From: Halioglobus sp. | Lineage (GTDB): Bacteria; Pseudomonadota; Gammaproteobacteria; Pseudomonadales; Halieaceae | Length of the DNA stretch: 64,000 nt | NCBI GenBank assembly: GCA_020443425.1 | Contig: JAGRIE010000015.1 | Span: forward strand, 26,625 to 90,624 | Direction of reading: 5' to 3' | In this document: positions 16,887-25,856 of the stretch, in pieces | Layout of the letters: each line of letters starts with the position of its first letter | Position numbering within the stretch: the stretch's first letter is position 1 | Made by a program: the position numbers and the translations under genes | The notes under the pieces: model-generated | What the model was told of the DNA's origin: nothing | The model's database searches: none | What the model saw: the letters and a program-made list of their open reading frames with translations, nothing else

Positions 16887-17567
16887 ATGGAATCAGTCCT
16901 GATGGAGAGCGTTGTACCGCCGCCGCTGGCGATATCCGACGATGCCCGGTTGGTGAGAGAGGCGCTTATTGAGCGCGGTCTGGAGACCCCGCTGCTGTAC
17001 AACGGCCTGAAACGAGACCAGAAGTACGAACGCATCAAACAGTCCTTTGCTGATATCGCCCACACCCTCGGGCTGGACCTGTCCGATGACAGTCTCTGCG
17101 AGACACCGCACCGGATCGCCAAGATGTATGTGGACGAGATTTTCTCCGGCCTCGACTACGCTCATTTCCCCCGCGCGACGGCCATCGAGAACAAGATGGG
17201 CGTGGATGAAATGGTCCGGGTCAGGGATATCTCGGTGATCAGCACCTGCGAGCACCACTTCATCACGATAGACGGCACGGCCGACATCGCCTACATACCT
17301 GCGAACAAGATTATCGGCCTGTCGAAGATCAACCGCATTGTGCGTTTCTTTGCGCAGCGACCGCAGGTGCAGGAGCGTATGACGCAGCAGGTACTGGTCG
17401 CCCTGCAGACGCTGCTGGGGACGGAGGATGTTGCGGTGACCATCAACGCCGCACATTACTGTGTCAAAGCCCGCGGGGTTATGGATGCAAACTCGACGAC
17501 CCGCACCTGCGCGCTGGGTGGGCGCTTCAAGACCGATCCGCTGACCCGCGCTGAATACAGCAGCTGA
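16887..17567 (+). CDS. folE: GTP cyclohydrolase I
   Basis: FolE converts GTP to 7,8-dihydroneopterin triphosphate, the first step of folate and pterin synthesis. The 226-residue protein shows the zinc site Cys and His in STCEHHF, the second zinc Cys in [11 protein letters not shown], the [22 protein letters not shown] segment and the C-terminal RTCALGGRF. The first 30 residues are a family-atypical extension; a second ATG five codons in is possible. DUF2878 follows after one base and a lipocalin gene after that, so this folE copy is in an operon of membrane/stress genes, not folate genes. Confidence 0.95.
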   Translation: MESVLMESVVPPPLAISDDARLVREALIERGLETPLLYNGLKRDQKYERIKQSFADIAHTLGLDLSDDSLCETPHRIAKMYVDEIFSGLDYAHFPRATAIENKMGVDEMVRVRDISVISTCEHHFITIDGTADIAYIPANKIIGLSKINRIVRFFAQRPQVQERMTQQVLVALQTLLGTEDVAVTINAAHYCVKARGVMDANSTTRTCALGGRFKTDPLTRAEYSS

Positions 17568-17568
17568 G

Positions 17569-18102
17569 TTGGGAATTGCAACGGACATCCCGGCGTTGAA
17601 CAGGTCCGTGCTGTATACCATCGGCAACGGCCTGCTGTTTAACGTCACCTGGCTGGTCATCGTGGTGACGGCGTCACCTGTGATCGCGCCGCTGGCGGCC
17701 GCACTGCACCTTGCGGTGCATTTCGCGCTGATGGGCAAAGGCATTCCCGAGCTGAAGGTGGTCGCCCAGGTAAGCGTGCTTGGCATTATCATTGACCAGC
17801 TACTATTCTATCTGGGGGTGTTCACTGTTGCCGGTGCACCGGCGCTGCCTCCAGTGTGGTTAAGTTGTCTGTGGCCGGTGCTGGCGACGACACTGATGCA
17901 CGCTTTTTCGGGCCTGCAGGGCCGTTACGCGCTGGCGGCGGTGTTCGGTGCCGTCGGCGGCGCCGCGTCGTTTGTCGCCGGAACGCGACTCACCAGTGTG
18001 GCGTTCGCGTCGGCGGTGTACGGGCCTGTCATTATCGCTGCGGTCTGGGCGGTTCTGTTTCCCCTGCTGCTCCAGATCCCAAGGTTGAACAAGGTTGGAT
18101 AA
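17569..18102 (+). CDS. DUF2878 family integral membrane protein
   Basis: The 177-residue protein has five to six hydrophobic helices and matches DUF2878, a family without known function often found beside lipocalin, cyclopropane-fatty-acid synthase, DUF1365 and photolyase genes in gammaproteobacteria. Characteristic pieces are NGLLFNVTWLVIV, ELKVVAQVSVLGIIIDQLLFYLGVF and WPVLATTLMHAFSGLQ. The TTG at 17569 lies one base after folE's stop; GTG codons further in are alternatives and the true start is unsure. It is followed by blc after two bases. Confidence 0.8.
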   Translation: MGIATDIPALNRSVLYTIGNGLLFNVTWLVIVVTASPVIAPLAAALHLAVHFALMGKGIPELKVVAQVSVLGIIIDQLLFYLGVFTVAGAPALPPVWLSCLWPVLATTLMHAFSGLQGRYALAAVFGAVGGAASFVAGTRLTSVAFASAVYGPVIIAAVWAVLFPLLLQIPRLNKVG

Positions 18103-18104
18103 AG

Positions 18105-18683
18105 ATGCACAACGCTGAGAACACGGCGGCGCGAGCCGCACTGAAGCCTGGACCGGGACGGGCGCGCTGTGCGCGGGCGGTGCTGCTGCTGATGTGCACC
18201 GCGGTGCTCGCTGGCTGTCTCGGCATGCCGGCGGGGGTGACGCCCGTGACCGGCTTTGACAGTGAGCGCTACCTGGGAACATGGTATGAAATCGCGCGGC
18301 TTGATCACTCTTTTGAGGAGGGTCTGGACCGTGTCACAGCCGAGTATTCAAAGCGTGAAGACGGCGGGCTCAGTGTCATCAACAGGGGCTATCTGGCGCA
18401 GGAAAAGCGCTGGAAAGAGGCCAGTGGCAAAGCATTTTTTGTCAATGAGAGCGATGAAGGGTATCTGAAAGTCAGTTTCTTCGGGCCGTTCTACGGGTCC
18501 TATGTTGTCTTTGAACTCGATAAAGAAGATTACCGCTACGCGTTCGTGTCCGGCCCGGACACCTCCTACCTGTGGCTGCTCGCGAGGACGCCTACCGTTG
18601 AACCCGAGTTGATTGAACGGTTTGTGGCGCGGGCATCCCAACTGGGGTTTGATACCAGCCAGTTGATTTTCCCCAAACAATAG
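18105..18683 (+). CDS. blc: Outer-membrane lipocalin (Blc-type lipoprotein)
   Basis: This 192-residue lipoprotein has a signal peptide ending in the lipobox LAGC, then a bacterial lipocalin domain with the GxW motif in RYLGTWYEIARLDHSFEEGL. Further matches are AEYSKREDGGLSVINRGY and YLWLLARTPTVEPELIERFV. Blc-type lipocalins bind lysophospholipids or fatty acids and help maintain the outer membrane under stress. The N-terminal 25 residues before the hydrophobic core are longer than usual. The ATG at 18105 is two bases after the DUF2878 stop; a longer frame from 17856 would overlap DUF2878 and is rejected. Confidence 0.92.
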   Translation: MHNAENTAARAALKPGPGRARCARAVLLLMCTAVLAGCLGMPAGVTPVTGFDSERYLGTWYEIARLDHSFEEGLDRVTAEYSKREDGGLSVINRGYLAQEKRWKEASGKAFFVNESDEGYLKVSFFGPFYGSYVVFELDKEDYRYAFVSGPDTSYLWLLARTPTVEPELIERFVARASQLGFDTSQLIFPKQ

Positions 18684-18738
18684 AGCGCAGCTGCGATTGC
18701 CGCGTGCCGTGTTGCGGCACACGACGCGCCGGGCCCAG

Positions 18739-19935
18739 CTACATGATTACACCGGCGTCGCGCAGGCGCTGGACGTCGTCACTGTCGAAACCCAGTTGCC
18801 GCAGAATGTCGTCGGTGTTGGCGCCCAGCGCTACGCTGGGAAAGCCGCAGCCCGACGGGGTTTTGCTGAAGTTCACCGGGTTGCGCGGTTCCACAATGGG
18901 GCCGGCGAGTGGGTGCTCGCTTTCGACGAACAGGCGGTTGGCCTGCATCTGCGGGTCGGCGGGCAACTCGTGCAGCGCGTTTGCGCGTGCACAGGGCACA
19001 TCCGCCGCATCCAGCCTGGCCAGGGTCTCGTCCACATCCAGTTCAAGCGCCCGTTCAAAGATCTGGCTGCTGGCCGCAGTCACCAGGTCCGGGTGGGAGA
19101 GCCTGTCGATGACAGTCTTCAGCCTCGGGTCACTGGAGTCGACACCGAAGGCGGCACACCAGCCGTGAAAATCACTGTCCGAGACCGGGGCCGCCTGTGC
19201 GTAGCCGTTCCTGAACTTGATCAGCCTTGAATCCCTGGATATCTGCATACCGGGATCTGCGTCTTCCGATTTGAAGGTTGCGGTGCCGGAGGCATCCGGC
19301 CACATGAAGCTGGCGGCGGCATCCGCCATCGACAGTTTCACCTGCTGGCCCCCGGCGCCGCGCTCGCGCGCCAGCAGCGCAGCGGTGATGGCCTGGCTGG
19401 CGATGGTCGCTGTCAGTTTGTCGACGAACAGCTGTTGGTACTGTGCAGGCTCGCCGTCATGCCGGTTGGTCTGGCTCATGGCGACACCGGTGAAGGCCTG
19501 TACCACATTGTCGTAGGCCGCTTTTTGCGCCATCGGCCCCTCGTGACCGAAGCCGCTGACCGAGACATAGATAAGGTCCGGGTTGATGCCACTGAGCGTG
19601 GTGTAGTCAGCCTGCAGTTTCTCCGCGACGCCGGGACGGAAATTATGGATGATGACATCCACCTCGCCGATCATGCGGTGCAGTATCTCTACGCCCGCCT
19701 CTGACTTCAGGTCGATGGCAATGCTCTGCTTGCCGCGATTGACGCCCTGGAAGATCGCGCTGACACCTTTGCAGGTGGCGCCGACATAGCGTGTCAAATC
19801 ACCGATACCGGGCGGCTCCACCTTGATGACCTCGGCACCCTGGTCGGCCAGGATACCGGCGGCCAGCGGCGCGGCTATCATGCTGCCGATATCGAGGATT
19901 CTGATGCCCTGCAGTGGGCCGGATGAGGTGCTCAC
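18739..19935 (-). CDS. CaiB/BaiF family (class III) CoA-transferase
   Basis: The 398-residue protein belongs to the family III CoA-transferases, which move CoA between carboxylic acids. It has GIRILDIGSMIAAPLAAGILADQGAEVIKVEPP at its start, the DLKSEAGVEILHRMIGEVDVIIHNFRPG segment with the family Asp region downstream (YVSVSGFGHEGP), and a complete C-terminal domain. Its start is GTG, overlapping the stop of the preceding MaoC-like gene (GTGA). It is the last gene of a coupled trio with two hot-dog dehydratases, suggesting degradation of one specific acid through its CoA thioester. The acid is unknown. Confidence 0.88.
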   Translation of the reverse strand: MSTSSGPLQGIRILDIGSMIAAPLAAGILADQGAEVIKVEPPGIGDLTRYVGATCKGVSAIFQGVNRGKQSIAIDLKSEAGVEILHRMIGEVDVIIHNFRPGVAEKLQADYTTLSGINPDLIYVSVSGFGHEGPMAQKAAYDNVVQAFTGVAMSQTNRHDGEPAQYQQLFVDKLTATIASQAITAALLARERGAGGQQVKLSMADAAASFMWPDASGTATFKSEDADPGMQISRDSRLIKFRNGYAQAAPVSDSDFHGWCAAFGVDSSDPRLKTVIDRLSHPDLVTAASSQIFERALELDVDETLARLDAADVPCARANALHELPADPQMQANRLFVESEHPLAGPIVEPRNPVNFSKTPSGCGFPSVALGANTDDILRQLGFDSDDVQRLRDAGVIM

Positions 19936-20396
19936 GACTGTGCGCCCGCGCCAGCGCGTCGGGGCAGCCTGACGGTGGCCTTGCCCGGTGTGGTGACACC
20001 CACCTGGTTGTTCTCAAGGAAAATGTCCAGGTCGACCAGCGCCCTGTCGTCCTCGATGCGCCTGTCGGTCACCCTGGCGTGGGCCCGGACAACGGCACCG
20101 GTGCCATTCATGCCGCGCATCTGGAAGCTGAGCTTCTCCACCCAGCCGCTGCGCCCGGCCCAGTCGGTCAGTAGCCTGCCGAGCATGCCGGTGGTCCAGC
20201 CCGTGTTGTAGAAAATCCCCGGCATACCGCTGTCCTGGGCAAACCCGGTGTCGTGGTGAACGAGGTTCCAGTCCTGTGAGCCGCTGACCTGCAACACCAT
20301 GGTGGTGGCGTCCAGTTCGACGCTGAAGCCCGGCACTTCGTCGCCGATGGCGACGTCTTCCCAGTAGCGCTCGGCGCTGTAATCTATCGTGCTCAT
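19932..20396 (-). CDS. MaoC-like hot-dog dehydratase
   Basis: The 154-residue single hot-dog protein has the R-specific enoyl-CoA hydratase/MaoC features: WEDVAIGDEVPGF at the start and SGSQDWNLVHHDTGFAQ, where Asp and His of the DxNxxH segment are the expected catalytic pair. It probably hydrates or dehydrates an enoyl/3-hydroxyacyl-CoA. It overlaps both neighbours by four bases (ATGA upstream, GTGA downstream). With the preceding partner it may form a heteromer, as MaoC/FAS1-type pairs do in steroid and branched acid degradation. Confidence 0.82.
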   Translation of the reverse strand: MSTIDYSAERYWEDVAIGDEVPGFSVELDATTMVLQVSGSQDWNLVHHDTGFAQDSGMPGIFYNTGWTTGMLGRLLTDWAGRSGWVEKLSFQMRGMNGTGAVVRAHARVTDRRIEDDRALVDLDIFLENNQVGVTTPGKATVRLPRRAGAGAQS

Positions 20397-20986
20397 GCGT
20401 CACCTCCCGCTGTGGCACCCGCCGCCTCGCGTTCCGCATCGCGGCTGACCTGGTCCGGTGAGCGGTGTACCAGCATGGTATTGCGCCATTTCGCGACCAC
20501 GGCGTTCTCCTGGTTCATGAATGAGGTCTCCACCACAATCCAGATCGCGTGTGGGTCGAGCTTGATGGGCTTCTTGAAGATATCGGCGATACGCAGCTCC
20601 AGGCGCAATACGTCTCCCACGCGTATCGGCGCGAGGAACTCCCATGCCACCTCCATATTGATACCGCGATCGCCGGGCGTGGGAACGCCGAAGGTGAACA
20701 GCGGGGTGTCTGTGTCTGAACCCGAGGCCTTATTGGGCGGCCACGGACCGCCTGAGGCAAAGTAGGTCGGCAGCATGGAGGGAGGTGATATGACACTGCC
20801 GTAGGGGCCTTCGCCTGCCGACACGGGGTCGAGGAAGGCCGGGTTCAGGTCGCCGACCATGTGACAGTGGCGCCGAATGGGATCGTACTCTACCGGGTAG
20901 CGTCCGGATGATTCGCTGATCAGTTTGCCGATCCACTCCGCCCTGACGGCTTCCAGGTCGTAATCCAGGGGATGAATATTGCTCAT
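20393..20986 (-). CDS. MaoC N-terminal (FAS1-type dehydratase) domain protein
   Basis: The 197-residue protein matches the N-terminal dehydratase domain family (MaoC_dehydrat_N): SGRYPVEYDPIRRHCHMVGDLNPAFLDP, VISPPSMLPTYF, and EFLAPIRVGDVLRLELRIADI. It usually lacks its own active-site dyad and pairs with a second hot-dog subunit, here the gene it overlaps by four bases. It is the first gene of the trio ending in the CoA-transferase. Substrate is not inferable. Confidence 0.8.
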   Translation of the reverse strand: MSNIHPLDYDLEAVRAEWIGKLISESSGRYPVEYDPIRRHCHMVGDLNPAFLDPVSAGEGPYGSVISPPSMLPTYFASGGPWPPNKASGSDTDTPLFTFGVPTPGDRGINMEVAWEFLAPIRVGDVLRLELRIADIFKKPIKLDPHAIWIVVETSFMNQENAVVAKWRNTMLVHRSPDQVSRDAEREAAGATAGGDA

Positions 20987-21146
20987 AACAGCAGGGTTTC
21001 CATATTATTCGGTGTCGGGCATAGGGTAACGCGCCCGTTCAGGTCGCACAGGCCCCGTGTTTATTCTGCCGGCAATAAAGATAGACTGGTTCACCCCGAC
21101 AAACCAGTCGATGACAGTGATCAATATGCCGTCTGGGGGTGCTCCG

Positions 21147-24134
21147 TTACCGACGGTTCGCCAACCGCCACTGTGCACGTAACTTCTCGTCGAACAGCCG
21201 GTCTTTCCTGTCCTCGGTCGAGGCGTACAGCACGAATTCGGTGCCGTCTGTCGTCACGATAGTAAACGTGGTATTGCCGGTCCAGCGCTCTGCGAACCGG
21301 GTTTTGATCTCTTCCACCTCGGACAGCGCGGCGCGCCTTACCTCAAGGTCGTCGCCCTCATTCACCCAGTAGGAAAAGACCTCGGTGTCAGTGAAGCCGC
21401 TGCCGTCCCTGCGGATATCAAACTCGGCATCACTGTAGAACATCACAATATCCTCATCGGCGGGGACAATACCGTTTCGCTGCATAAACTGGATATCGTG
21501 GTTCCAGAGTGAACTGCCAGCCACAGCCTTGCCGTTCGGCAGCAGGTGCAGCTCCTGCGCGCAGGAGACCAGGAAAAATGGGATGGCAAAAATCGTCAAC
21601 AGGTAATGCCGTGGCCGCCATCGCGAATTCTGTGTGATGACGCTGTTCCCCGGCTCGCCGATCCGGTTGATATAGTTCGCCAGTGGCAACACCGCTACAG
21701 GGGCGAGCAGGGAGAGAGTTATGCCATAACTGACGAGATTGGCGAGTACGCCGTACAGCAGGTAAAAAATTGCCAGCACAATCATCAGCGCCCTGCCCGG
21801 TAGCGGATGTGCGTGGCCGGCTGTGCCGTGTGCCGCCGAGAGTTTGCGGTACAGCGGGTAGTACCAGAGAGGCGCGAATATGCCGCGTGCGACCGGCATG
21901 ATCGCGCTGTTCTCCTTCGCCTTGATGCACTTCCAGTTGCGGTAGAACCAGTAGCACAGGTAGATGCCGGACGTTGCTACCGAGAGGGCCCAGAGCTTGA
22001 ACAGGGAAACCGGGTAGAGCAGGTTGATATCGGATGGGTGCTCTTTTTTGGCGTCCAGGCGCCAGCTTACGATGGCATAGAGAATGACCAGGATATACAG
22101 GCCGACGAGGGCGAGAATCACCTGCGACAGGAATCTGTCCTCTGCACGGCTGCCGGATGAGGCCAGGGTGGGATCGATATAAGTGAAAATACTGTAGCTG
22201 GCGTATTCCAGCATTTCATCGCGGGCATCGAGGTAGGCCGTAATCTCACCGGCCGGTACATGGTCACTCTTCACTTCCAGCAGGTAGCTCAAAGTCAGTG
22301 TACTGGTGGCGTCGTCGTAGTGCGCTTGGTATTCAAAGTGGAAAAACGCGTTGTCGATGCTATGGCGGTCATCATCGAACTGCCACTTCCCCTCCTCCAG
22401 CCTGATCGCAATGGTCTGCACGATATTGGTGGGGAAGGCCAGGGCATAGGGTGAGTTTCGATTCAGCTGCTCGGGTTGGGCGAGTTCTGTAGAGATAAGG
22501 TTGGCGTAGAAACTGGCATTAAACCGGTTCTCGCTTTCCTGCGTATCCCAGAACTCCGCAATTTTGAACTGCTCCGAAAGCGTCAGGACGCCGCTGTCCG
22601 GCTGTGACTCAATCTCTATATTCCCTACGCGTTCAATGCCCGGGTAAAAGGCCTGGTAGAAATTCCCGAAACTGTCCTGCACGTCACTCAGGCCGCTGAT
22701 GGCAATCTGGTTTCGCAGGTGCTCGGCGCGCTCTCCGGAGTATTCGCTTGTGCTGGTGTAAGTGACTGTGCCGGTGCCGCCCTGTGACAGGTCAAACACA
22801 TCGTGTACTTTCAGCGCTGAGCGCGAATGGTCCACGTCCATCTCTGTGAGTCCAGATGATTCGGGCCGGACCAGCAGCGCGAAGCCGAAATCCGCCTGGG
22901 GAATCTCGTCGATACTGCCGTACTGGTACTGTCGGGTCGGGTCGAGCCAGAGTAATCTGTCACCGAGTTCAACAGCAACGATCACGTGGTCAAAGGCGTT
23001 TGCATCAGGCGGCAGCAGGCGCTCCCGCCTCATCCCGTTGGTGTTGACCAGTGCCGGATAGGCTTCGACACCCAGCTCGTCCAGCAGTGCAATCAGCAGC
23101 ACGGCCTTGTCCTTGCAGTCACCGTATCGTCTTGCCAGCGTCTCATAGGCGGCACTGGGCCGGTGGGAGTTGGCGCCGGTTTCAATCCCCATATAGCGGA
23201 TCTCCTGCTGCACATAGACGAGCGCTTCGACAACCTGTTGCGCCCGGTCCTCCGTCGATGCCCTGATCGCCTCAGCGATCGCGCCTACACCCTGCCTGTC
23301 GGACAGTGCCCTCCGGTACAACGGCACCGACCAGTTCACCACATCGGACCAGTCAGCGGATTCGCTGAACAGAATCAGCCCGTAGGGCGAAAACCAGGAG
23401 GGCGATTCACTGTTCACCTGCACCGGTTCCGAATGGATGGCTTCGAACGCATACTCCATCGCCCCTGGCGAGCCTGTTTCCGAGACTTCAATCTGCGTAT
23501 TCATGGCGCTGATGTGCAGCGGCGAATCTTTCCTCCACAGCAAGCGAAAACTCTGCTTCTCCAGCGGCACGCCCCACTGGGTGTATATCCAGGATGAAAA
23601 AATGCCGTCGTAGATCGGGTTGTCACCTTCAATGGTATAGCTGTAGTCGATGATGTCACCGACGCGAACATCATCGAGAATGACGTGAGCAGTCAACTGG
23701 CCGTTGTAGATCAATCCCTCGAGCTCGGCCTCGCGCTGCATCAACTTGAAGTTCGCGGAATCCAGCTTGTCGAGTACGACATCCCCTCGAATGACCTGAA
23801 GCTTGTGGAAAACCAGGGATTGATAGACCGGGTCAAACTGCACCTGTATCTGTGAGCTGTACTCCAGCCCCCTCTGGTTGACGACGAGCTCTGCGTAGTG
23901 CTGGAAGTACCTGGTCGGTCTGTCCTGTTCCACCAGGATCTGTTCATCGGAGAGCAGGTAGTGCACGCCGTTGCCGATATCCTCTTCCGGTATGGTTTCG
24001 GGCAGGACAAAATCTGTGGCAATAATCCAGTCGTCCTCGGGTGCGGTTGCTACTTGCTGCGAAATAGCCGCTTGCAGTGGGACGCTGGCCAACAGGAAAA
24101 CCGCGAGTAGTAAGCGTAGGGGAATTTGCATCAT
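21147..24134 (-). CDS. DUF3857/transglutaminase-like protein with C-terminal membrane domain
   Basis: The 995-residue protein begins with a signal peptide (cleavage near VPLQA), then a DUF3857 beta-rich domain (~60-240), then a transglutaminase-like domain with Cys340 (RYGDCKDKAVLL), His383 and Asp398 as an intact triad. After a further beta region there is a transmembrane helix near 665-690 and a DUF4234-like membrane segment (LLSVATSGIYLCYWFYRNWK), then two or three more helices and a C-terminal extracytoplasmic tail (~865-995). DUF3857-transglutaminase proteins are common in Bacteroidetes and marine proteobacteria with unknown substrates. The added DUF4234-like part is unusual. It is monocistronic. 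Confidence 0.75.
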   Translation of the reverse strand: MMQIPLRLLLAVFLLASVPLQAAISQQVATAPEDDWIIATDFVLPETIPEEDIGNGVHYLLSDEQILVEQDRPTRYFQHYAELVVNQRGLEYSSQIQVQFDPVYQSLVFHKLQVIRGDVVLDKLDSANFKLMQREAELEGLIYNGQLTAHVILDDVRVGDIIDYSYTIEGDNPIYDGIFSSWIYTQWGVPLEKQSFRLLWRKDSPLHISAMNTQIEVSETGSPGAMEYAFEAIHSEPVQVNSESPSWFSPYGLILFSESADWSDVVNWSVPLYRRALSDRQGVGAIAEAIRASTEDRAQQVVEALVYVQQEIRYMGIETGANSHRPSAAYETLARRYGDCKDKAVLLIALLDELGVEAYPALVNTNGMRRERLLPPDANAFDHVIVAVELGDRLLWLDPTRQYQYGSIDEIPQADFGFALLVRPESSGLTEMDVDHSRSALKVHDVFDLSQGGTGTVTYTSTSEYSGERAEHLRNQIAISGLSDVQDSFGNFYQAFYPGIERVGNIEIESQPDSGVLTLSEQFKIAEFWDTQESENRFNASFYANLISTELAQPEQLNRNSPYALAFPTNIVQTIAIRLEEGKWQFDDDRHSIDNAFFHFEYQAHYDDATSTLTLSYLLEVKSDHVPAGEITAYLDARDEMLEYASYSIFTYIDPTLASSGSRAEDRFLSQVILALVGLYILVILYAIVSWRLDAKKEHPSDINLLYPVSLFKLWALSVATSGIYLCYWFYRNWKCIKAKENSAIMPVARGIFAPLWYYPLYRKLSAAHGTAGHAHPLPGRALMIVLAIFYLLYGVLANLVSYGITLSLLAPVAVLPLANYINRIGEPGNSVITQNSRWRPRHYLLTIFAIPFFLVSCAQELHLLPNGKAVAGSSLWNHDIQFMQRNGIVPADEDIVMFYSDAEFDIRRDGSGFTDTEVFSYWVNEGDDLEVRRAALSEVEEIKTRFAERWTGNTTFTIVTTDGTEFVLYASTEDRKDRLFDEKLRAQWRLANRR

Positions 24135-24369
24135 TTCATCTGGGGGGCGAGTCTGGTAAAACCGTCGCCGCCTCGCTGCTCCGTGTGGATTGGTGCTATC
24201 GGTTTGTTATAGTGATTGAGACAGGAACTGCCGAACGTAGCTGTGCATCCCTGCAACGGTGTGAGAGCCCGATGATACCAGTATGGCCTGCCGGCGCCCA
24301 CTTCGGGGATTGTGTGTGGCAATAGGTGACTCAGTTCACGCGTACCGCGGCGCCGGATGGCGGCTTGCC

Positions 24370-25035
24370 TCAGTCAGCCAGCGGCGTGTTGACGGGTGGC
24401 GCTGTCACCGTCCCCAGCAGTCGTCTCTCCATGCGGTCCAGGTGCGTGTGTATTGCGGCGACAAACTCATCCCTGTTTTTTGCCTCTCGCCAGAGCTCCT
24501 GCAGCGGTTGCACATCGAGTTTGTGGATCGCACGCAGCATGGCTGCGAGCGCACAAACCCACACAAACAGGCTGAGGCTGAAAATCGCGGCGGCCAATGT
24601 CAGCTGGCTGCCTCCACTGAGGTAGCACAATGCCGCGCCCAGGTAGATGGTGACTACGGTGGCCATGTTTGCCACCTCTTTGTAGGGTACGAAACGCAAC
24701 ACGTCCAGCGCTTTCAGCAGCTCAGTCAATGCGAGCTTGTACACCTTGCTGCGATTGTCCGGGACATCGAGTATGGTGCATATGCTGGCGACTATGGCGG
24801 CGGAGACGCGGCGCCCGATGTGCCACCACAGCAGCTGGTTACAGGCCCATACGGGAAGAGCGCAGGCAATGCTCAACAGTAGCAGGGTGACAGGGTGTAG
24901 TTCACGCAAGTACGTGGGGTCGATGCTGAGAATGATGACCAGCCCCGAGACCAGGACAGTGAACAGGGGTATCGCTGCATGCCACCCCTGCTCAGGCCGG
25001 GGACGAAACAGGTATTGGGCGTGTGACAGGTTCAT
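24370..25035 (-). CDS. Hypothetical membrane protein downstream of HdeD-like gene
   Basis: I do not recognise the family. The 221-residue product has four probable membrane helices: two near 20-70 (AAIPLFTVLVSGLVIIL, VTLLLLSIACALPVWAC) and two near 130-170. A charged amphipathic C-terminus (LDVQPLQELWREAKNRDEFVAAIHTHLDRMERR) probably faces the cytoplasm. I start at ATG 25035, which has GGGAGG upstream, rather than the longer frame overlapping the preceding gene. It lies 13 bases after the HdeD-like stop, so the two are probably co-transcribed envelope stress genes. Confidence 0.6.
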   Translation of the reverse strand: MNLSHAQYLFRPRPEQGWHAAIPLFTVLVSGLVIILSIDPTYLRELHPVTLLLLSIACALPVWACNQLLWWHIGRRVSAAIVASICTILDVPDNRSKVYKLALTELLKALDVLRFVPYKEVANMATVVTIYLGAALCYLSGGSQLTLAAAIFSLSLFVWVCALAAMLRAIHKLDVQPLQELWREAKNRDEFVAAIHTHLDRMERRLLGTVTAPPVNTPLAD

Positions 25036-25048
25036 GCTCAGCCTCCCG

Positions 25049-25633
25049 CTAGGCGCCGGGCTTGACCGCACCCTGCACACTGCGGCCGAGGAACAGCAGC
25101 CACCAGCCGCCCATCATCAATTTGATGCCGAACAGCAGACCGACGGCCCAGGCGCCAGACACGGGGAACTGTGCCCAGATGACAAGGCCCAGCAACAGCG
25201 TTACCAGGCCGTTGAAGCAGAGCCAGCCCCAACCGATGCTGGGCCGCATCTGCAGGGCGGCGACCAGCTCGACAATGCCGGTGGCAAAAAAGTAGATCGC
25301 AAGGAAGAGCGTGATCGCAGCCAGGCCTTCGAGTGGTTGTGTCAGCATGAAGACACCGGCGATGATAGTCAGTACACCCACCAGAAAGACCAGCAGGCCC
25401 CTGCCGAAAGCGCCGGTGCGGAAGGCCAGTAAACACTGTGCGATGCCGCCGGCCGCCAGCAGCGCACCAACCAGCAGGGTGATGGAAAGGCCCGCTGCCA
25501 GCGGCGCGGCAACAGCCAGCACGCCGCACAGCAGCATGATGCCACCGGACACTACCGCTATGCGGCTGTGCGATCGCACCGCCTCTATAAAGTTGTTAGC
25601 GATATCCTGGGGGATGGGGTTTGCTGTGTTCAT
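25049..25633 (-). CDS. HdeD family (DUF308) membrane protein
   Basis: The 194-residue protein has six hydrophobic helices arranged as DUF308 repeats (GGIMLLCGVLAVAAPLAAG, GVLTIIAGVFMLTQPLEG, GLVTLLLGLVIWAQFP). HdeD of E. coli contributes to acid resistance at high cell density; this homologue is placed by topology and the TQPLEGLAAITLFLAIYFFATGIVEL motif. The ATG has AGGAG upstream. It leads a two-gene unit with the unknown membrane protein. Confidence 0.85.
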   Translation of the reverse strand: MNTANPIPQDIANNFIEAVRSHSRIAVVSGGIMLLCGVLAVAAPLAAGLSITLLVGALLAAGGIAQCLLAFRTGAFGRGLLVFLVGVLTIIAGVFMLTQPLEGLAAITLFLAIYFFATGIVELVAALQMRPSIGWGWLCFNGLVTLLLGLVIWAQFPVSGAWAVGLLFGIKLMMGGWWLLFLGRSVQGAVKPGA

Positions 25634-25856
25634 GCGTGCTCCTGAATGTACGGGGTCGATTCCCTCCTGCTGATGCGGCTGCAGGTATTGCGCCTAGTCT
25701 AGTCCGGATGAGAGTGAATCGCACAGGGTTTTGTCCCGAGGGTTTGCGAGCGGCGTGGGTTTACACGTCACCGTGTACAGAGGGTCTTTGCGGTAACAGT
25801 GATTCGTAGCTAAACTCTGGTCTTAGCGCGAAAATAAAGACCTGAAGGGGTGGCAC

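Noticed and set aside
24131-24322. 63-codon ORF upstream of the DUF3857 gene
   Set aside because: Overlaps the promoter region of the larger gene and shows no protein-like features.
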